Of a stretch of 6,462 bases of DNA, positions 1 to 6,162 are shown piece after piece. This stretch comes from Holophagaceae bacterium UBA706 (GTDB lineage: Bacteria > Acidobacteriota > Holophagae > Holophagales > Holophagaceae). The notes beneath the pieces are model-generated. The model saw only the letters and a list, made by a program, of their open reading frames with translations, did no database searches and was not told the DNA's origin. The position numbers and the translations under genes are program-made. Positions within the stretch are counted from its first letter, which is position 1; every line of letters starts with the position of its first letter. The DNA lies in assembly GCA_002298155.1 (NCBI GenBank), contig DBME01000439.1, forward strand, positions 1 through 6,462, given 5' to 3'.

Positions 1-587
1 ACCCTGCGCTCGAAGCGTCCGGCGTGGGGATGGATCTGCACTTCCAGGCCCAGCTCCGCCAGGGGGGGGAGGTTGGGTGAATCGAAGGCCTCGTAGCGGT
101 GGACGCTGACCTTGTCCGAGGCCACGCCCCGCAGCCAGTGGTCGCCAAAGCAGATCCCCACCTCCGCCACGCCCTTGGACGCCAGGGTGACGGCATCCAC
201 CAGGTTGCTCCGGGCGTCGCTGCGCACGTAGGCCAGGGGCCTCTGGGAGCCCGTGAGGACCACGGGGAGCCCCAGGTCGGCCAGGAGGAACCCCAGGACG
301 GAGGCGGTGTAGGCCATGGTGTCGGTGCCGTGGATGATCACGACCCCCTGGCAGTCTCCGGACTTCTGGCGGACCAGGTCCTTCACCTGGAGGATGTCCC
401 CGGGTTCGATGGTGGTGGAATCCCGGTTGAAGGGGACCTCCAGGGCGAACTCGGCCAGCCTCTGGAGTTCGGGGACCTCCTCCAGGATCCTGGCCAGGGA
501 GGGACCGGGTGCCAGGGAGGCGGGGTCGCCGGTAGGGGCCATGCCCAGGGTGCCACCCGTATGGATGAGAAGAATCCTTGGAACCAT
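1..587 (-). CDS. ansA: L-asparaginase, type I (cytoplasmic AnsA-like), 3' end outside the window
   Basis: Hydrolyses L-asparagine to aspartate and ammonia. It has no signal peptide, so it is predicted to be cytoplasmic like E. coli AnsA. The 195 visible codons hold the N-terminal domain and its active site. The first catalytic motif is HTGGTLGM at residues 9-16, with the nucleophilic Thr as T13. The second is HGTDTMAYTAS at 86-96, with T88 and D89 of the Thr-Lys-Asp triad. GSQRPLAYVRSD (113-124) follows, and K159 in LRGVASDK matches the catalytic Lys of the AnsA GNRTTK segment. FDSPNLPPL at 168-176 is also typical of type I enzymes. The reading frame is still open at base 1, so the small C-terminal domain is missing only because the window ends. 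The ATG at 587 is chosen because family members begin only a few residues before the TGGT motif; the ribosome binding site is just a G-run, so it is weak. The gene is transcribed divergently from the outer-membrane genes. Family assignment is firm; assignment to type I rests on the motif context. Confidence 0.95.
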   Translation of the reverse strand, partial: MVPRILLIHTGGTLGMAPTGDPASLAPGPSLARILEEVPELQRLAEFALEVPFNRDSTTIEPGDILQVKDLVRQKSGDCQGVVIIHGTDTMAYTASVLGFLLADLGLPVVLTGSQRPLAYVRSDARSNLVDAVTLASKGVAEVGICFGDHWLRGVASDKVSVHRYEAFDSPNLPPLAELGLEVQIHPHAGRFERR

Positions 588-600
588 GGAACCCCCGAGG

Positions 601-618
601 CCGGGGACCACCCCCCGG
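601..618 (-). other. GC-rich stem-loop just upstream of the asparaginase start codon (proximal)
   Basis: CCGGGG at 601-606 pairs with CCCCGG at 613-618 across a 6-nt loop. The stem ends 13 nt before the start codon on the mRNA, next to the G-run that is the only candidate ribosome binding site. It could affect translation initiation, but a 6-bp stem in GC-rich DNA is weak evidence on its own. Confidence 0.25.
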
Positions 619-634
619 GCTCCGACAAGGATAA

Positions 635-662
635 CCGGCCATCCGGGCACGGTCATGGCCGG
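635..662 (-). other. GC-rich stem-loop in the asparaginase leader (distal)
   Basis: A perfect 8-bp inverted repeat, CCGGCCAT at 635-642 and ATGGCCGG at 655-662, encloses 12 nt that can form a further 3-bp CCG/CGG stem. If the promoter at 715-742 is used, this lies in the 5' leader of the asparaginase mRNA. The minus strand has no T-tract after it, so it is not a standard terminator. It could be an RNA regulatory structure, a palindromic operator, or a chance product of high GC content. Confidence 0.35.
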
Positions 663-714
663 GTCACCACCCCTTCGCCTATCACGGCATAAATAACTCC
701 ACTACTTAGCCATC

Positions 715-742
715 ATTAAATTAGGTCAAATAATTTCAGCAA
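715..742 (-). promoter_or_regulatory. candidate sigma-70-type promoter for the asparaginase gene
   Basis: On the minus strand TTGCTG (742-737) is followed after 16 bp by TTTAAT (720-715), which matches the -10 consensus at five of six positions. It lies in the most AT-rich stretch of the window and would give a leader of roughly 120 nt. In such AT-rich sequence similar boxes arise by chance, and an overlapping TTGACC on the same strand could be an alternative -35. This is inference from sequence only. Confidence 0.3.
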
Positions 743-762
743 TTGTAATAAAAAATAGGCTG

Positions 763-790
763 TTGCGCTTCCGTGACAGTTTGGTAAACT
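763..790 (+). promoter_or_regulatory. candidate extended -10 promoter for the outer-membrane gene cluster
   Basis: TTGCGC (763-768) and TAAACT (785-790) are separated by 16 bp. The bases before the -10 box are TGG, giving the TGN extension of extended -10 promoters. It is at the right-hand edge of the AT-rich island, points towards the three outer-membrane genes, and predicts a start near 797. It is the best plus-strand candidate I found between 690 and 1054. Confidence 0.4.
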
Positions 791-796
791 TTCCCT

Positions 797-1054
797 CACT
801 TCCAACCTAAAGGAACCACCGTCCCCATGAATGTTGTAGAAATGCTTGACGCTCTTGGCATCCGGAAAGGTGTTTCGGCACACCCCTCCCCATGCGAGGA
901 TGTCCGTCAGGATTCACATGTCAGGCGCGAGGCAAAGGTTCCGGGCTTTTCAGATTTTTTTCCGCACCGGATGGCAATCGGATTCGTCCCCTTGCATTTC
1001 ACGGGTCTTTACCGGATTTCCACAACCACCCCTCAAACTCCTAGGAGGAACTAT
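797..1054 (+). other. long untranslated leader of the outer-membrane gene cluster
   Basis: About 258 nt separate the predicted transcription start from the ATG at 1055. The frame of the downstream gene stays open back to an ATG at 827. I reject that extension for three reasons: it would bury the signal peptide behind 76 hydrophilic residues; only about half of its codons end in G or C by hand count (40 of 76), whereas the genes here mostly end in C or G; and AGGAGG marks the start at 1055. A second frame, from TTG 846 or ATG 900, ends in a TGA at 1056-1058 that overlaps the start codon. A run of seven T at 955-961 lacks a convincing stem before it. I matched no known riboswitch. Confidence 0.5.
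1043..1048 (+). promoter_or_regulatory. consensus ribosome binding site fixing the start of the first barrel gene
   Basis: AGGAGG ends 6 nt before the ATG at 1055 and is a full consensus Shine-Dalgarno sequence. It decides between this start and the in-frame ATG at 827, whose nearest purine run (AGGA at 811-814) is 12 nt away and weaker. Confidence 0.85.
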
Positions 1055-1708
1055 ATGAGGAAATCACTCCTGCTGACCTCGGCCCTCGTCGCGACCGGGA
1101 TGCTCTCGGCGGCCGACCAGGACTCAGCACTGTCCTTCAAGCTGCGCGCCCAGGCCGGCCTCGAGACCGTGGACGGCGTCCGCAATGGTTTCGGCGCGGG
1201 TCTCAACTACGCCTTCAAGATCGGCGGCGGCTCCATCAATACGGAACTGGGTTACCAGTATTTCTCGGGCAAGCAGTTCCGCCAGCCCATCCCCACGAAC
1301 ACGCTGGGGCTGACCGAGGAAAATTCCGTTGATTCCCGCAAGGATAGCCTTGCAGGCCTCTCCTTCCGCCTCAGCTACTCCATGCCCATCAACAAGGCCT
1401 GGAGCTGGCAGGCCGGTGCGGCCATCAGCAACCTGAAGAACCACCACGAGTCCATCGCCCTGTTCGCCACGACCCCCGTGAGCAACTGGGACACGACCAC
1501 CGACAAGAGCAACATGACCTTCTCGCCCTTCGCCGGTGTCCGCTACGACATGAACGAGATCGGCGCCATCGAGATCAACGTCATCGTGGCCTCCTACAAG
1601 ACGACCACCATTACTCCCGTCCTGGGCACCACGACCGTGACTCCCGCCATCGGCGAGAAGAGCGTCTCCAAGCCCAAGATCGAGTTCGGCTACGTCTTCA
1701 AGTTCTGA
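1055..1708 (+). CDS. small outer-membrane beta-barrel protein (8 predicted strands)
   Basis: The 217-residue protein begins with a signal peptide: MRK, a hydrophobic core through residue 17, and cleavage probably after A19 or A20 in LSAAD. The mature part alternates polar and hydrophobic residues in eight probable strands, roughly SFKLRAQAGLETV, GFGAGLNYAFKI, INTELGYQYFSG, LAGLSFRLSYSMPI, WSWQAGAAISNL, MTFSPFAGVRYDM, AIEINVIVASYK and KPKIEFGYVFKF. The last residue is Phe, the usual recognition signal for the BAM machinery. This architecture resembles the OmpA/OmpW-size porin-like barrels, but the substrate or role cannot be read from it. A 9-residue tandem repeat sits before the last strand. 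The gene is followed after 34 bp by the TonB-dependent receptor gene and is probably the first gene of that operon. The annotated start uses the AGGAGG site; a longer 293-codon reading from 827 is unlikely. Confidence 0.85.
   Translation: MRKSLLLTSALVATGMLSAADQDSALSFKLRAQAGLETVDGVRNGFGAGLNYAFKIGGGSINTELGYQYFSGKQFRQPIPTNTLGLTEENSVDSRKDSLAGLSFRLSYSMPINKAWSWQAGAAISNLKNHHESIALFATTPVSNWDTTTDKSNMTFSPFAGVRYDMNEIGAIEINVIVASYKTTTITPVLGTTTVTPAIGEKSVSKPKIEFGYVFKF
1601..1654 (+). repeat. imperfect 27-bp tandem repeat within the first barrel gene
   Basis: Two in-frame 27-bp units (1601-1627 and 1628-1654) match at 20 of 27 positions and encode TTTITPVLG then TTTVTPAIG, residues 183-200. The segment lies between the last two predicted strands, where an extracellular loop is expected. 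Confidence 0.7.
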
Positions 1709-1742
1709 TTCCAACGGATCCCATCCACTGAATGGAGGTTAC

Positions 1743-4700
1743 ATGTCCTTTCTCAACCGCTCAGCCCTGCTTGGAAAAGTCGCACTGGCCATCACCGCCG
1801 GTGTCGTCCTCCACGCCCAGGAAGTGACCGGCAACCTGTTGGGCTCGGTCAAGGATGACAAGGGTGCGGCCGTCGCCGGCGCCAAGGTCATCATCCGGGC
1901 TCCCCAGCTCATCCAGCCCCGCACCGTCCTCACCGAATCCAACGGCACCTTCCGCGCCCCCCTCCTGCCTCCCGGCGACTACACGATCGACGTGGTCAAG
2001 GACGGCTACAAGGGACAGCGTTCCACCAACGTCCGCATCGGCGTCGGCAGCAACATCCGCCAGGACTTCGTGATCCGGGCCGTCCAGGTCGCCACGGCCG
2101 TGGTGGAAGTGGTCGCCTCCTCCGCCACGATGGACAAGACGGACACCAAGGCCGCCACGTCCCTCTCCAGCGAGACCCTCCTTGAGCTGCCCACCTCGGG
2201 CGGCGACCGTTCCTTCACCGGCGCCATGGATCTGGCCCCCGGCGTCGTGACCAACTCCGGCGGCGGCACGTCCATCCGCGGCGGCATGACCCAGGAAACC
2301 GGCTACACCCTGAACGGCACCAGCATCAAGGACGACTACGAAGGCCGGATGAACACCACCCGTCTGATCGACGACGCCGTGGAAGACACCCAGGTCATCC
2401 AGTCCCCCCTGCACGCCCGCTTCGGCCGCACCGGCGGCGGCATGGTCAACGTCGTCACCAAGAGCGGCGGCAACGACTTTGCCGGCTCCATCCGCACCTA
2501 CGTCACCCGCGGTGACTGGTCGGCCAAGGCCCACAACCAGAATTCCGACACCTCCGACGGTTTCTTCGACGGTGTCTCCCTGCGTCAGTACGACATCTTC
2601 TTCAGCGGCCCTGTTGTCAAGGATCGCCTCTGGTTCGCCATTTCCACGATTCAGAAGCCTTCCGAAGGCTACTCCAGCACGATCCTGATCGGTGAACACC
2701 CCGAAAACTGGTTCCCCGCTACCCAGACCGGCCTTTTCTGGGGCGAGACGGACGGCAACAACCCCCTGCCCGTGCCCACCGGCGGCCGGCTCTATTCCTT
2801 CAACCTCGGAACCAGCGTCTACGGCAAGCACACCCAGGACTTCTTCGACACCAAGCTGACCCTGGCCGTCACGCCCGACCACACCCTGGACTTCACGTTC
2901 CAGCAGAACAAGCAGACCTACACGAACGAGAACCCCTACGGCACGCCCATCGTCGCCACCATCGGTTCCCATAGCTACAACTATGACGAAGTGGACAAGT
3001 ACTACAGCTATGGCTACCGCGGCACCTTCGGGTCCAGCCTCTTCCTGGAAGCCCGCTATTCCAAGACCACGGCCCACGTGCTGTTCCCCGCACCTCCCCT
3101 GGATCACATCCGTCTGCAGTATTACGGAACCCAGGGCAATCCCCCGAACCCCATCTTCCCCTACGGCTTCAACCTGTCGCCCGCTCCTGACCAGCGCGAC
3201 AACCAGAGCGGCAACCTGAACGTCAAGAAGTTCCTGGAAGCTGGCGGAACGCATGAGTTGGACTTCGGATTCGACTTCTATGAGTTCCTGCGCGGCACCC
3301 AGACCCAGAACGGCGCCCTCAACCGCCGGTTCTACGCTCCGGCCGTGGTTGCGATCTCAGATCTGCCCAATGGCACCGTGCCCAACGCCACGCCGGATCC
3401 CTACGGCAACATGGTCGCCTTCCAGGCTGTGAACTACCAGGACACCCAGTCCGCCTCAGGTGATGAATGGGCGCCCGCCAGCGCCATCATGCAGAGCCCG
3501 GTCATGCGCCGCTACTTCGGCCGCGACGGCGTTAGCAAGACCCGCAACACGGGCCTTTATGCCAACGACAGCTGGGTTGTCAACAGCAACATCAACGTCA
3601 TGTTCGGCCTGCGCATCGACAAGTTCAAGGTTGTGGACACCGACGGCTCCGTCCTCGTTAATCGCCAGGGCCCCATCGCTCCCCGCTTCCAGTTCCGCTA
3701 CGATTTCGACGGCACCTCCAAGCATGTCGTGACCTTCACCGCTGCCAAGTACGTGGAAGAGATTGGCGCCGGCTTCGCGGATGCCTTCATCAAGAAGGCC
3801 AACAGCGCATATGCCAACTACGCTTGGACTGCGCCCACCGCCTGGGTCGACTACGCCGCCTTCACCAACGCAGCGAATTACAACTACGCCTACCTGTTCT
3901 TCGACTCCAGCAAGAACAACGTGCTGAAGGGCCTCTCCAATCCCTATGTGATGGAGTACACCCTCGGCTACCGGCGTAACTACACCAATGGCTCCTCCTT
4001 CCAGATCCAGTTGATCCACAAGGACTGGAAGAACATGTTCACCATCGGTTCCGAACTCGACCTCGCCCACGTCGTGGATGTGGCCGACGTCACCGGCACC
4101 GGCCTGGCTTCCAAGAAGGCCCTCACCACGTGGTTCTTCAACAGCGACATGGTCAAGCGCACCTACAACGCTGTCGAACTGGACTTCCACCACACCATCA
4201 GCAGCACTTGGCTGTTCGGTGGCAACTACACGTGGTCCCGTCTGGTCGGCAACGGCAACGGTGGTGACAACGGCTCCCAGGGATTCTTCGACACCGCCCT
4301 GTCCGCCCCCGCCGCCTACCCCGTCACCATGGCCAACGCCGGCATCGGTGTGAGCCAATATGCCCCCACCGGTCTCCTGCTGAGCAACCAGACCCACAAG
4401 GGCCGCCTCTACGTGACCGCAACCCTGCCCATGGGCAAGGGTCGCATCTCCTATTCCGCCCTGCTGCGCTACGATTCCGGCAACAGCTTCGGCGCTTCGG
4501 AATCGGCTAAGATGCCGGCTCCTGTGCAGACGCTGCCCGTTGGCACCCCCCTCCCCAAGACCTACACCTACTGGGGCACGCAGCGCGGTGTGTTCAATTA
4601 CAACGACACCTATCAGGTGGACGCCAAGATCAACTGGTCCCTGCCCCTCGTCGGCAAGCTTCAGCTCATGGGCGACTTCCAGGTCGACAACGTCTTCAAC

Positions 4701-4871
4701 AACATGCAGCAGACCAGCTACTCCACGGGTTGGTCTCCCTCGATCCTTGGAACGAACCCCACGAGCCAGATCAAGGTTGCTAGCCCGGCGACTTTTGGCA
4801 CTGACAATGGCGACTATGCCTACTGGAATGCCGCCCGTTCGGTGCGTGCCAGCATCGGCCTGAAGTTCTGA
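1743..4871 (+). CDS. Oar-like TonB-dependent receptor with N-terminal carboxypeptidase-regulatory-like domain
   Basis: A 1042-residue outer-membrane receptor, presumably energised by TonB-ExbB-ExbD from the inner membrane. Residues 1-25 are a signal peptide, with cleavage likely after LHA before Q26. Residues 28-112 form a carboxypeptidase-regulatory-like beta-sandwich, shown by GSVKDDKGAAVAGAKV, TESNGTFRAPLLPPGDYTI and the G-Y-K turn near 88-90. VVEVVAS at 120-126 is in the place of a TonB-box-like segment. The plug covers about 135-245 (LPTSGGDRSF, SIRGG, LNGTSI, FGRTGGGMVNVVTKSGGND). The rest is a large barrel rich in aromatic and Asn residues, ending in RASIGLKF with the terminal Phe. Length and order match the Oar group. 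In Myxococcus xanthus, Oar is needed for secretion of the protease PopC, so such receptors need not be importers; the substrate here is unknown. GGAGG at 1734-1738 is 4 nt before the ATG. Spacers of 34 and 31 bp separate it from the two barrel genes, implying an operon. Confidence 0.95.
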   Translation: MSFLNRSALLGKVALAITAGVVLHAQEVTGNLLGSVKDDKGAAVAGAKVIIRAPQLIQPRTVLTESNGTFRAPLLPPGDYTIDVVKDGYKGQRSTNVRIGVGSNIRQDFVIRAVQVATAVVEVVASSATMDKTDTKAATSLSSETLLELPTSGGDRSFTGAMDLAPGVVTNSGGGTSIRGGMTQETGYTLNGTSIKDDYEGRMNTTRLIDDAVEDTQVIQSPLHARFGRTGGGMVNVVTKSGGNDFAGSIRTYVTRGDWSAKAHNQNSDTSDGFFDGVSLRQYDIFFSGPVVKDRLWFAISTIQKPSEGYSSTILIGEHPENWFPATQTGLFWGETDGNNPLPVPTGGRLYSFNLGTSVYGKHTQDFFDTKLTLAVTPDHTLDFTFQQNKQTYTNENPYGTPIVATIGSHSYNYDEVDKYYSYGYRGTFGSSLFLEARYSKTTAHVLFPAPPLDHIRLQYYGTQGNPPNPIFPYGFNLSPAPDQRDNQSGNLNVKKFLEAGGTHELDFGFDFYEFLRGTQTQNGALNRRFYAPAVVAISDLPNGTVPNATPDPYGNMVAFQAVNYQDTQSASGDEWAPASAIMQSPVMRRYFGRDGVSKTRNTGLYANDSWVVNSNINVMFGLRIDKFKVVDTDGSVLVNRQGPIAPRFQFRYDFDGTSKHVVTFTAAKYVEEIGAGFADAFIKKANSAYANYAWTAPTAWVDYAAFTNAANYNYAYLFFDSSKNNVLKGLSNPYVMEYTLGYRRNYTNGSSFQIQLIHKDWKNMFTIGSELDLAHVVDVADVTGTGLASKKALTTWFFNSDMVKRTYNAVELDFHHTISSTWLFGGNYTWSRLVGNGNGGDNGSQGFFDTALSAPAAYPVTMANAGIGVSQYAPTGLLLSNQTHKGRLYVTATLPMGKGRISYSALLRYDSGNSFGASESAKMPAPVQTLPVGTPLPKTYTYWGTQRGVFNYNDTYQVDAKINWSLPLVGKLQLMGDFQVDNVFNNMQQTSYSTGWSPSILGTNPTSQIKVASPATFGTDNGDYAYWNAARSVRASIGLKF

Positions 4872-4902
4872 TCCCACCGAATCCAGATACCAGGAGCTAC
4901 CC

Positions 4903-5499
4903 ATGAAAAAAACTCTTAGGATGCTTGGCATCGCTGGTGCCGCGGCCCTGATGTCGTCCGCCTCCCTCTCGGCGGCTACGCCGGAAGGCTGGTTCTTGGG
5001 CGGTGCTGTGACCTTCGCCAACGATTCACTCAAGGTCGCCACCAACAAGACCACCGGTCTCAATTTCAACGTTGGTCTTGATCGCCAGATCGGTGATACG
5101 AACGTCGGTTTCCGTCCCGGTCTCGGCATCACGTTCCTGCCCGGCGAGTGGAAGGACGATGCCAAGATCAGCTTCACGGGCATTCAGCTCACCGCTGACC
5201 TCGTGATCCAGACCGGCATCGAGCACTTCACGATGATCACGGGCCTGTCGGTCAACAACTGGCGTTACCTCTCCGACACCCGCAACGGCGCTGAGAGCCC
5301 GTTCGGCCTGGATGGCAACTTTGCCCCCGACGCCGTCAAGCTCGGCTTCCGCGTGGGCTTCGACTACAAGATCAACGAGCACCTGACCGCTGATCTCCTT
5401 CTGCAGATGACCGAGTTCGGAAATCACCCTTCGGATGAGTTCTCGTTCCGGAACATCAACCCCACCTGGCTTCAGGCTGGCGTGAAGTACCACTTCTAA
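4903..5499 (+). CDS. small outer-membrane beta-barrel protein, second (8 predicted strands)
   Basis: The 198-residue protein has a clear signal peptide (MKK start, Ala-rich core, cleavage probably after A24 or A25 in SLSAAT). Eight amphipathic segments follow: GWFLGGAVTFAND, GLNFNVGLDRQI, VGFRPGLGITFLPG, ISFTGIQLTADLVI, FTMITGLSVNNWRY, VKLGFRVGFDYKI, LTADLLLQMTEFG and PTWLQAGVKYHF. The final Phe is the usual outer-membrane assembly signal. It matches the first barrel in size and topology, but I see no convincing line-by-line similarity, so paralogy is not claimed. It could be a porin-like or structural barrel, or an accessory partner of the receptor. AGGAG at 4892-4896 lies 6 nt before the ATG. 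The receptor stop is 31 bp upstream, and a strong terminator begins 22 bp after the stop, so this is probably the last gene of the main transcription unit. Confidence 0.85.
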   Translation: MKKTLRMLGIAGAAALMSSASLSAATPEGWFLGGAVTFANDSLKVATNKTTGLNFNVGLDRQIGDTNVGFRPGLGITFLPGEWKDDAKISFTGIQLTADLVIQTGIEHFTMITGLSVNNWRYLSDTRNGAESPFGLDGNFAPDAVKLGFRVGFDYKINEHLTADLLLQMTEFGNHPSDEFSFRNINPTWLQAGVKYHF

Positions 5500-5520
5500 A
5501 CCGAAGTAACACGTAACGAC

Positions 5521-5559
5521 CAGAGGCCGATGACCCCATGGGTGATCGGCCTCTGTTTT
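5521..5559 (+). terminator. strong intrinsic terminator after the three outer-membrane genes
   Basis: CAGAGGCCGAT (5521-5531) pairs perfectly over 11 bp with ATCGGCCTCTG (5545-5555). Inside it, after one G-G mismatch, ACCC (5533-5536) pairs with GGGT (5540-5543) around a 3-nt loop. TTTT at 5556-5559 follows at once, so the structure is a textbook rho-independent terminator for plus-strand transcription. The other strand has no comparable T-tract, so it appears unidirectional. It ends 12 nt before the next start codon. Confidence 0.92.
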
Positions 5560-5561
5560 AT

Positions 5562-5567
5562 GGGGGA
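5562..5567 (+). promoter_or_regulatory. ribosome binding site of the secreted-protein gene, next to the terminator
   Basis: GGGGGA ends 4 nt before the ATG at 5572 and favours that start. The in-frame ATGs at 5530 and 5560 lie inside or at the end of the terminator, and any ribosome binding site for them would be in the terminator stem. Confidence 0.6.
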
Positions 5568-5571
5568 TGTC

Positions 5572-6162
5572 ATGCTTCTCAAACGCACCGTCCTGCTTCT
5601 CCTGCCCCTGGTCCTCACGGCCCAGTCGCCTTCGGTGCCTGCTTCACCCCCCGGATCGATGCCCCAGGCGATGGTCGTGGTTCCCGTGGCTCCGGACACG
5701 CTGGTGCTGGAGGAAAAAAGCCTCCTCCCTCTGGCCGCTCTGACGAGCGCGACGCTTAACCAGCTCAGCGGCGATGCCATCGGCGACGGCCAGAGAGGCT
5801 ACAACGACGCATCGACCAATTTCCAGAGCAGTGGCAACGTCAACCGTCATCTGAACAACCTTGGCGACGACATGGACATGCCCAACGCCATGCGCCTCTA
5901 CGGCTTCACGCTGCAGCCCGGCGAGAAGCTCTCGCTCAAGATGAAGTCCGAACATGCCTCCAAGATGTGGATGAAGTTCGCGGCCCCGCCTCAGCAGGAC
6001 GCCATGACGTCCGCGTTCATGTCCGCCAACCGCATGCCCAAGCCCATGCGGGCCAGCCGTCTCAGCATCCGCAACACGACGAACGCGCCCTACAAGCTGG
6101 TGGTCCAGGTCTATGGCGACGCGGGGAACGCCTACCGCATCGACATCGTCCGGGAGAAGTGA
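5572..6162 (+). CDS. secreted, methionine-rich protein of unknown function
   Basis: The 196-residue protein starts with a signal peptide (MLLKR, then a Leu-rich core) with likely cleavage after A17 in LTA before Q18. There is no cysteine, so it is neither a lipoprotein nor disulfide-bonded. A Pro-rich linker (20-41) leads to a polar middle, 64-105, with many Asn, Asp and Gly (GDAIGDGQRGYND, GDDMDMPN). The C-terminal part, about 107-193, alternates like a beta-sandwich (LYGFTLQPGEKLSLKMKSE, RLSIRNTTNAPYKLVVQVYG, AYRIDIV). That pattern recalls pre-peptidase C-terminal (PPC-type) domains, but the likeness is weak and is inference. The mature part has 12 Met in 179 residues, clustered at 101-107 and 124-159. 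It is probably periplasmic or surface-associated. It follows the second barrel gene by 72 bp, with the terminator between them, and ends against the convergent MoxR gene. I do not recognise the family. Confidence 0.8.
   Translation: MLLKRTVLLLLPLVLTAQSPSVPASPPGSMPQAMVVVPVAPDTLVLEEKSLLPLAALTSATLNQLSGDAIGDGQRGYNDASTNFQSSGNVNRHLNNLGDDMDMPNAMRLYGFTLQPGEKLSLKMKSEHASKMWMKFAAPPQQDAMTSAFMSANRMPKPMRASRLSIRNTTNAPYKLVVQVYGDAGNAYRIDIVREK

Noticed and set aside
99..692. Plus-strand open frames across the asparaginase region
   Set aside because: The minus-strand frame carries all asparaginase catalytic motifs; the plus frames give low-complexity Gly/His/Pro-rich products without recognisable features.
921..961. 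Cyclic di-GMP (GEMM) riboswitch or leader terminator in the long leader
   Set aside because: A GCAAAG segment near 932 followed by CCGGG faintly resembles part of the GEMM consensus, but the partner half is absent. The T7 run at 955-961 has no stable stem immediately before it.
827..1054. N-terminal extension of the first barrel protein to the ATG at 827
   Set aside because: It would place 76 hydrophilic residues before an obvious signal peptide, has roughly 53% G/C-ending codons unlike the genes here, and has a weaker, badly spaced ribosome binding site than AGGAGG at 1043.
1724..1738. Small hairpin over the receptor ribosome binding site (TCCA/TGGA)
   Set aside because: Only four base pairs with a 5-nt loop; too weak to claim sequestration.
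1743..1948. Cobalamin riboswitch control of the TonB-dependent receptor
   Set aside because: No B12-box-like sequence or suitable structure is seen before 1743, and the Oar-like type is not the BtuB type.
1761..3254. Long open frames on the minus strand across the receptor gene (also 3456-5183)
   Set aside because: They mirror the strongly C/G-ending codons of the plus-strand gene; the products are Gly/Val/Asp-rich with no domain, and the plus frame has unmistakable receptor motifs.
5530..5571. Upstream in-frame starts (5530, 5560) for the secreted protein
   Set aside because: The first lies inside the terminator hairpin and the second directly after its T-tract; neither has a free ribosome binding site, while GGGGGA fits the ATG at 5572 and leaves a normal signal peptide.
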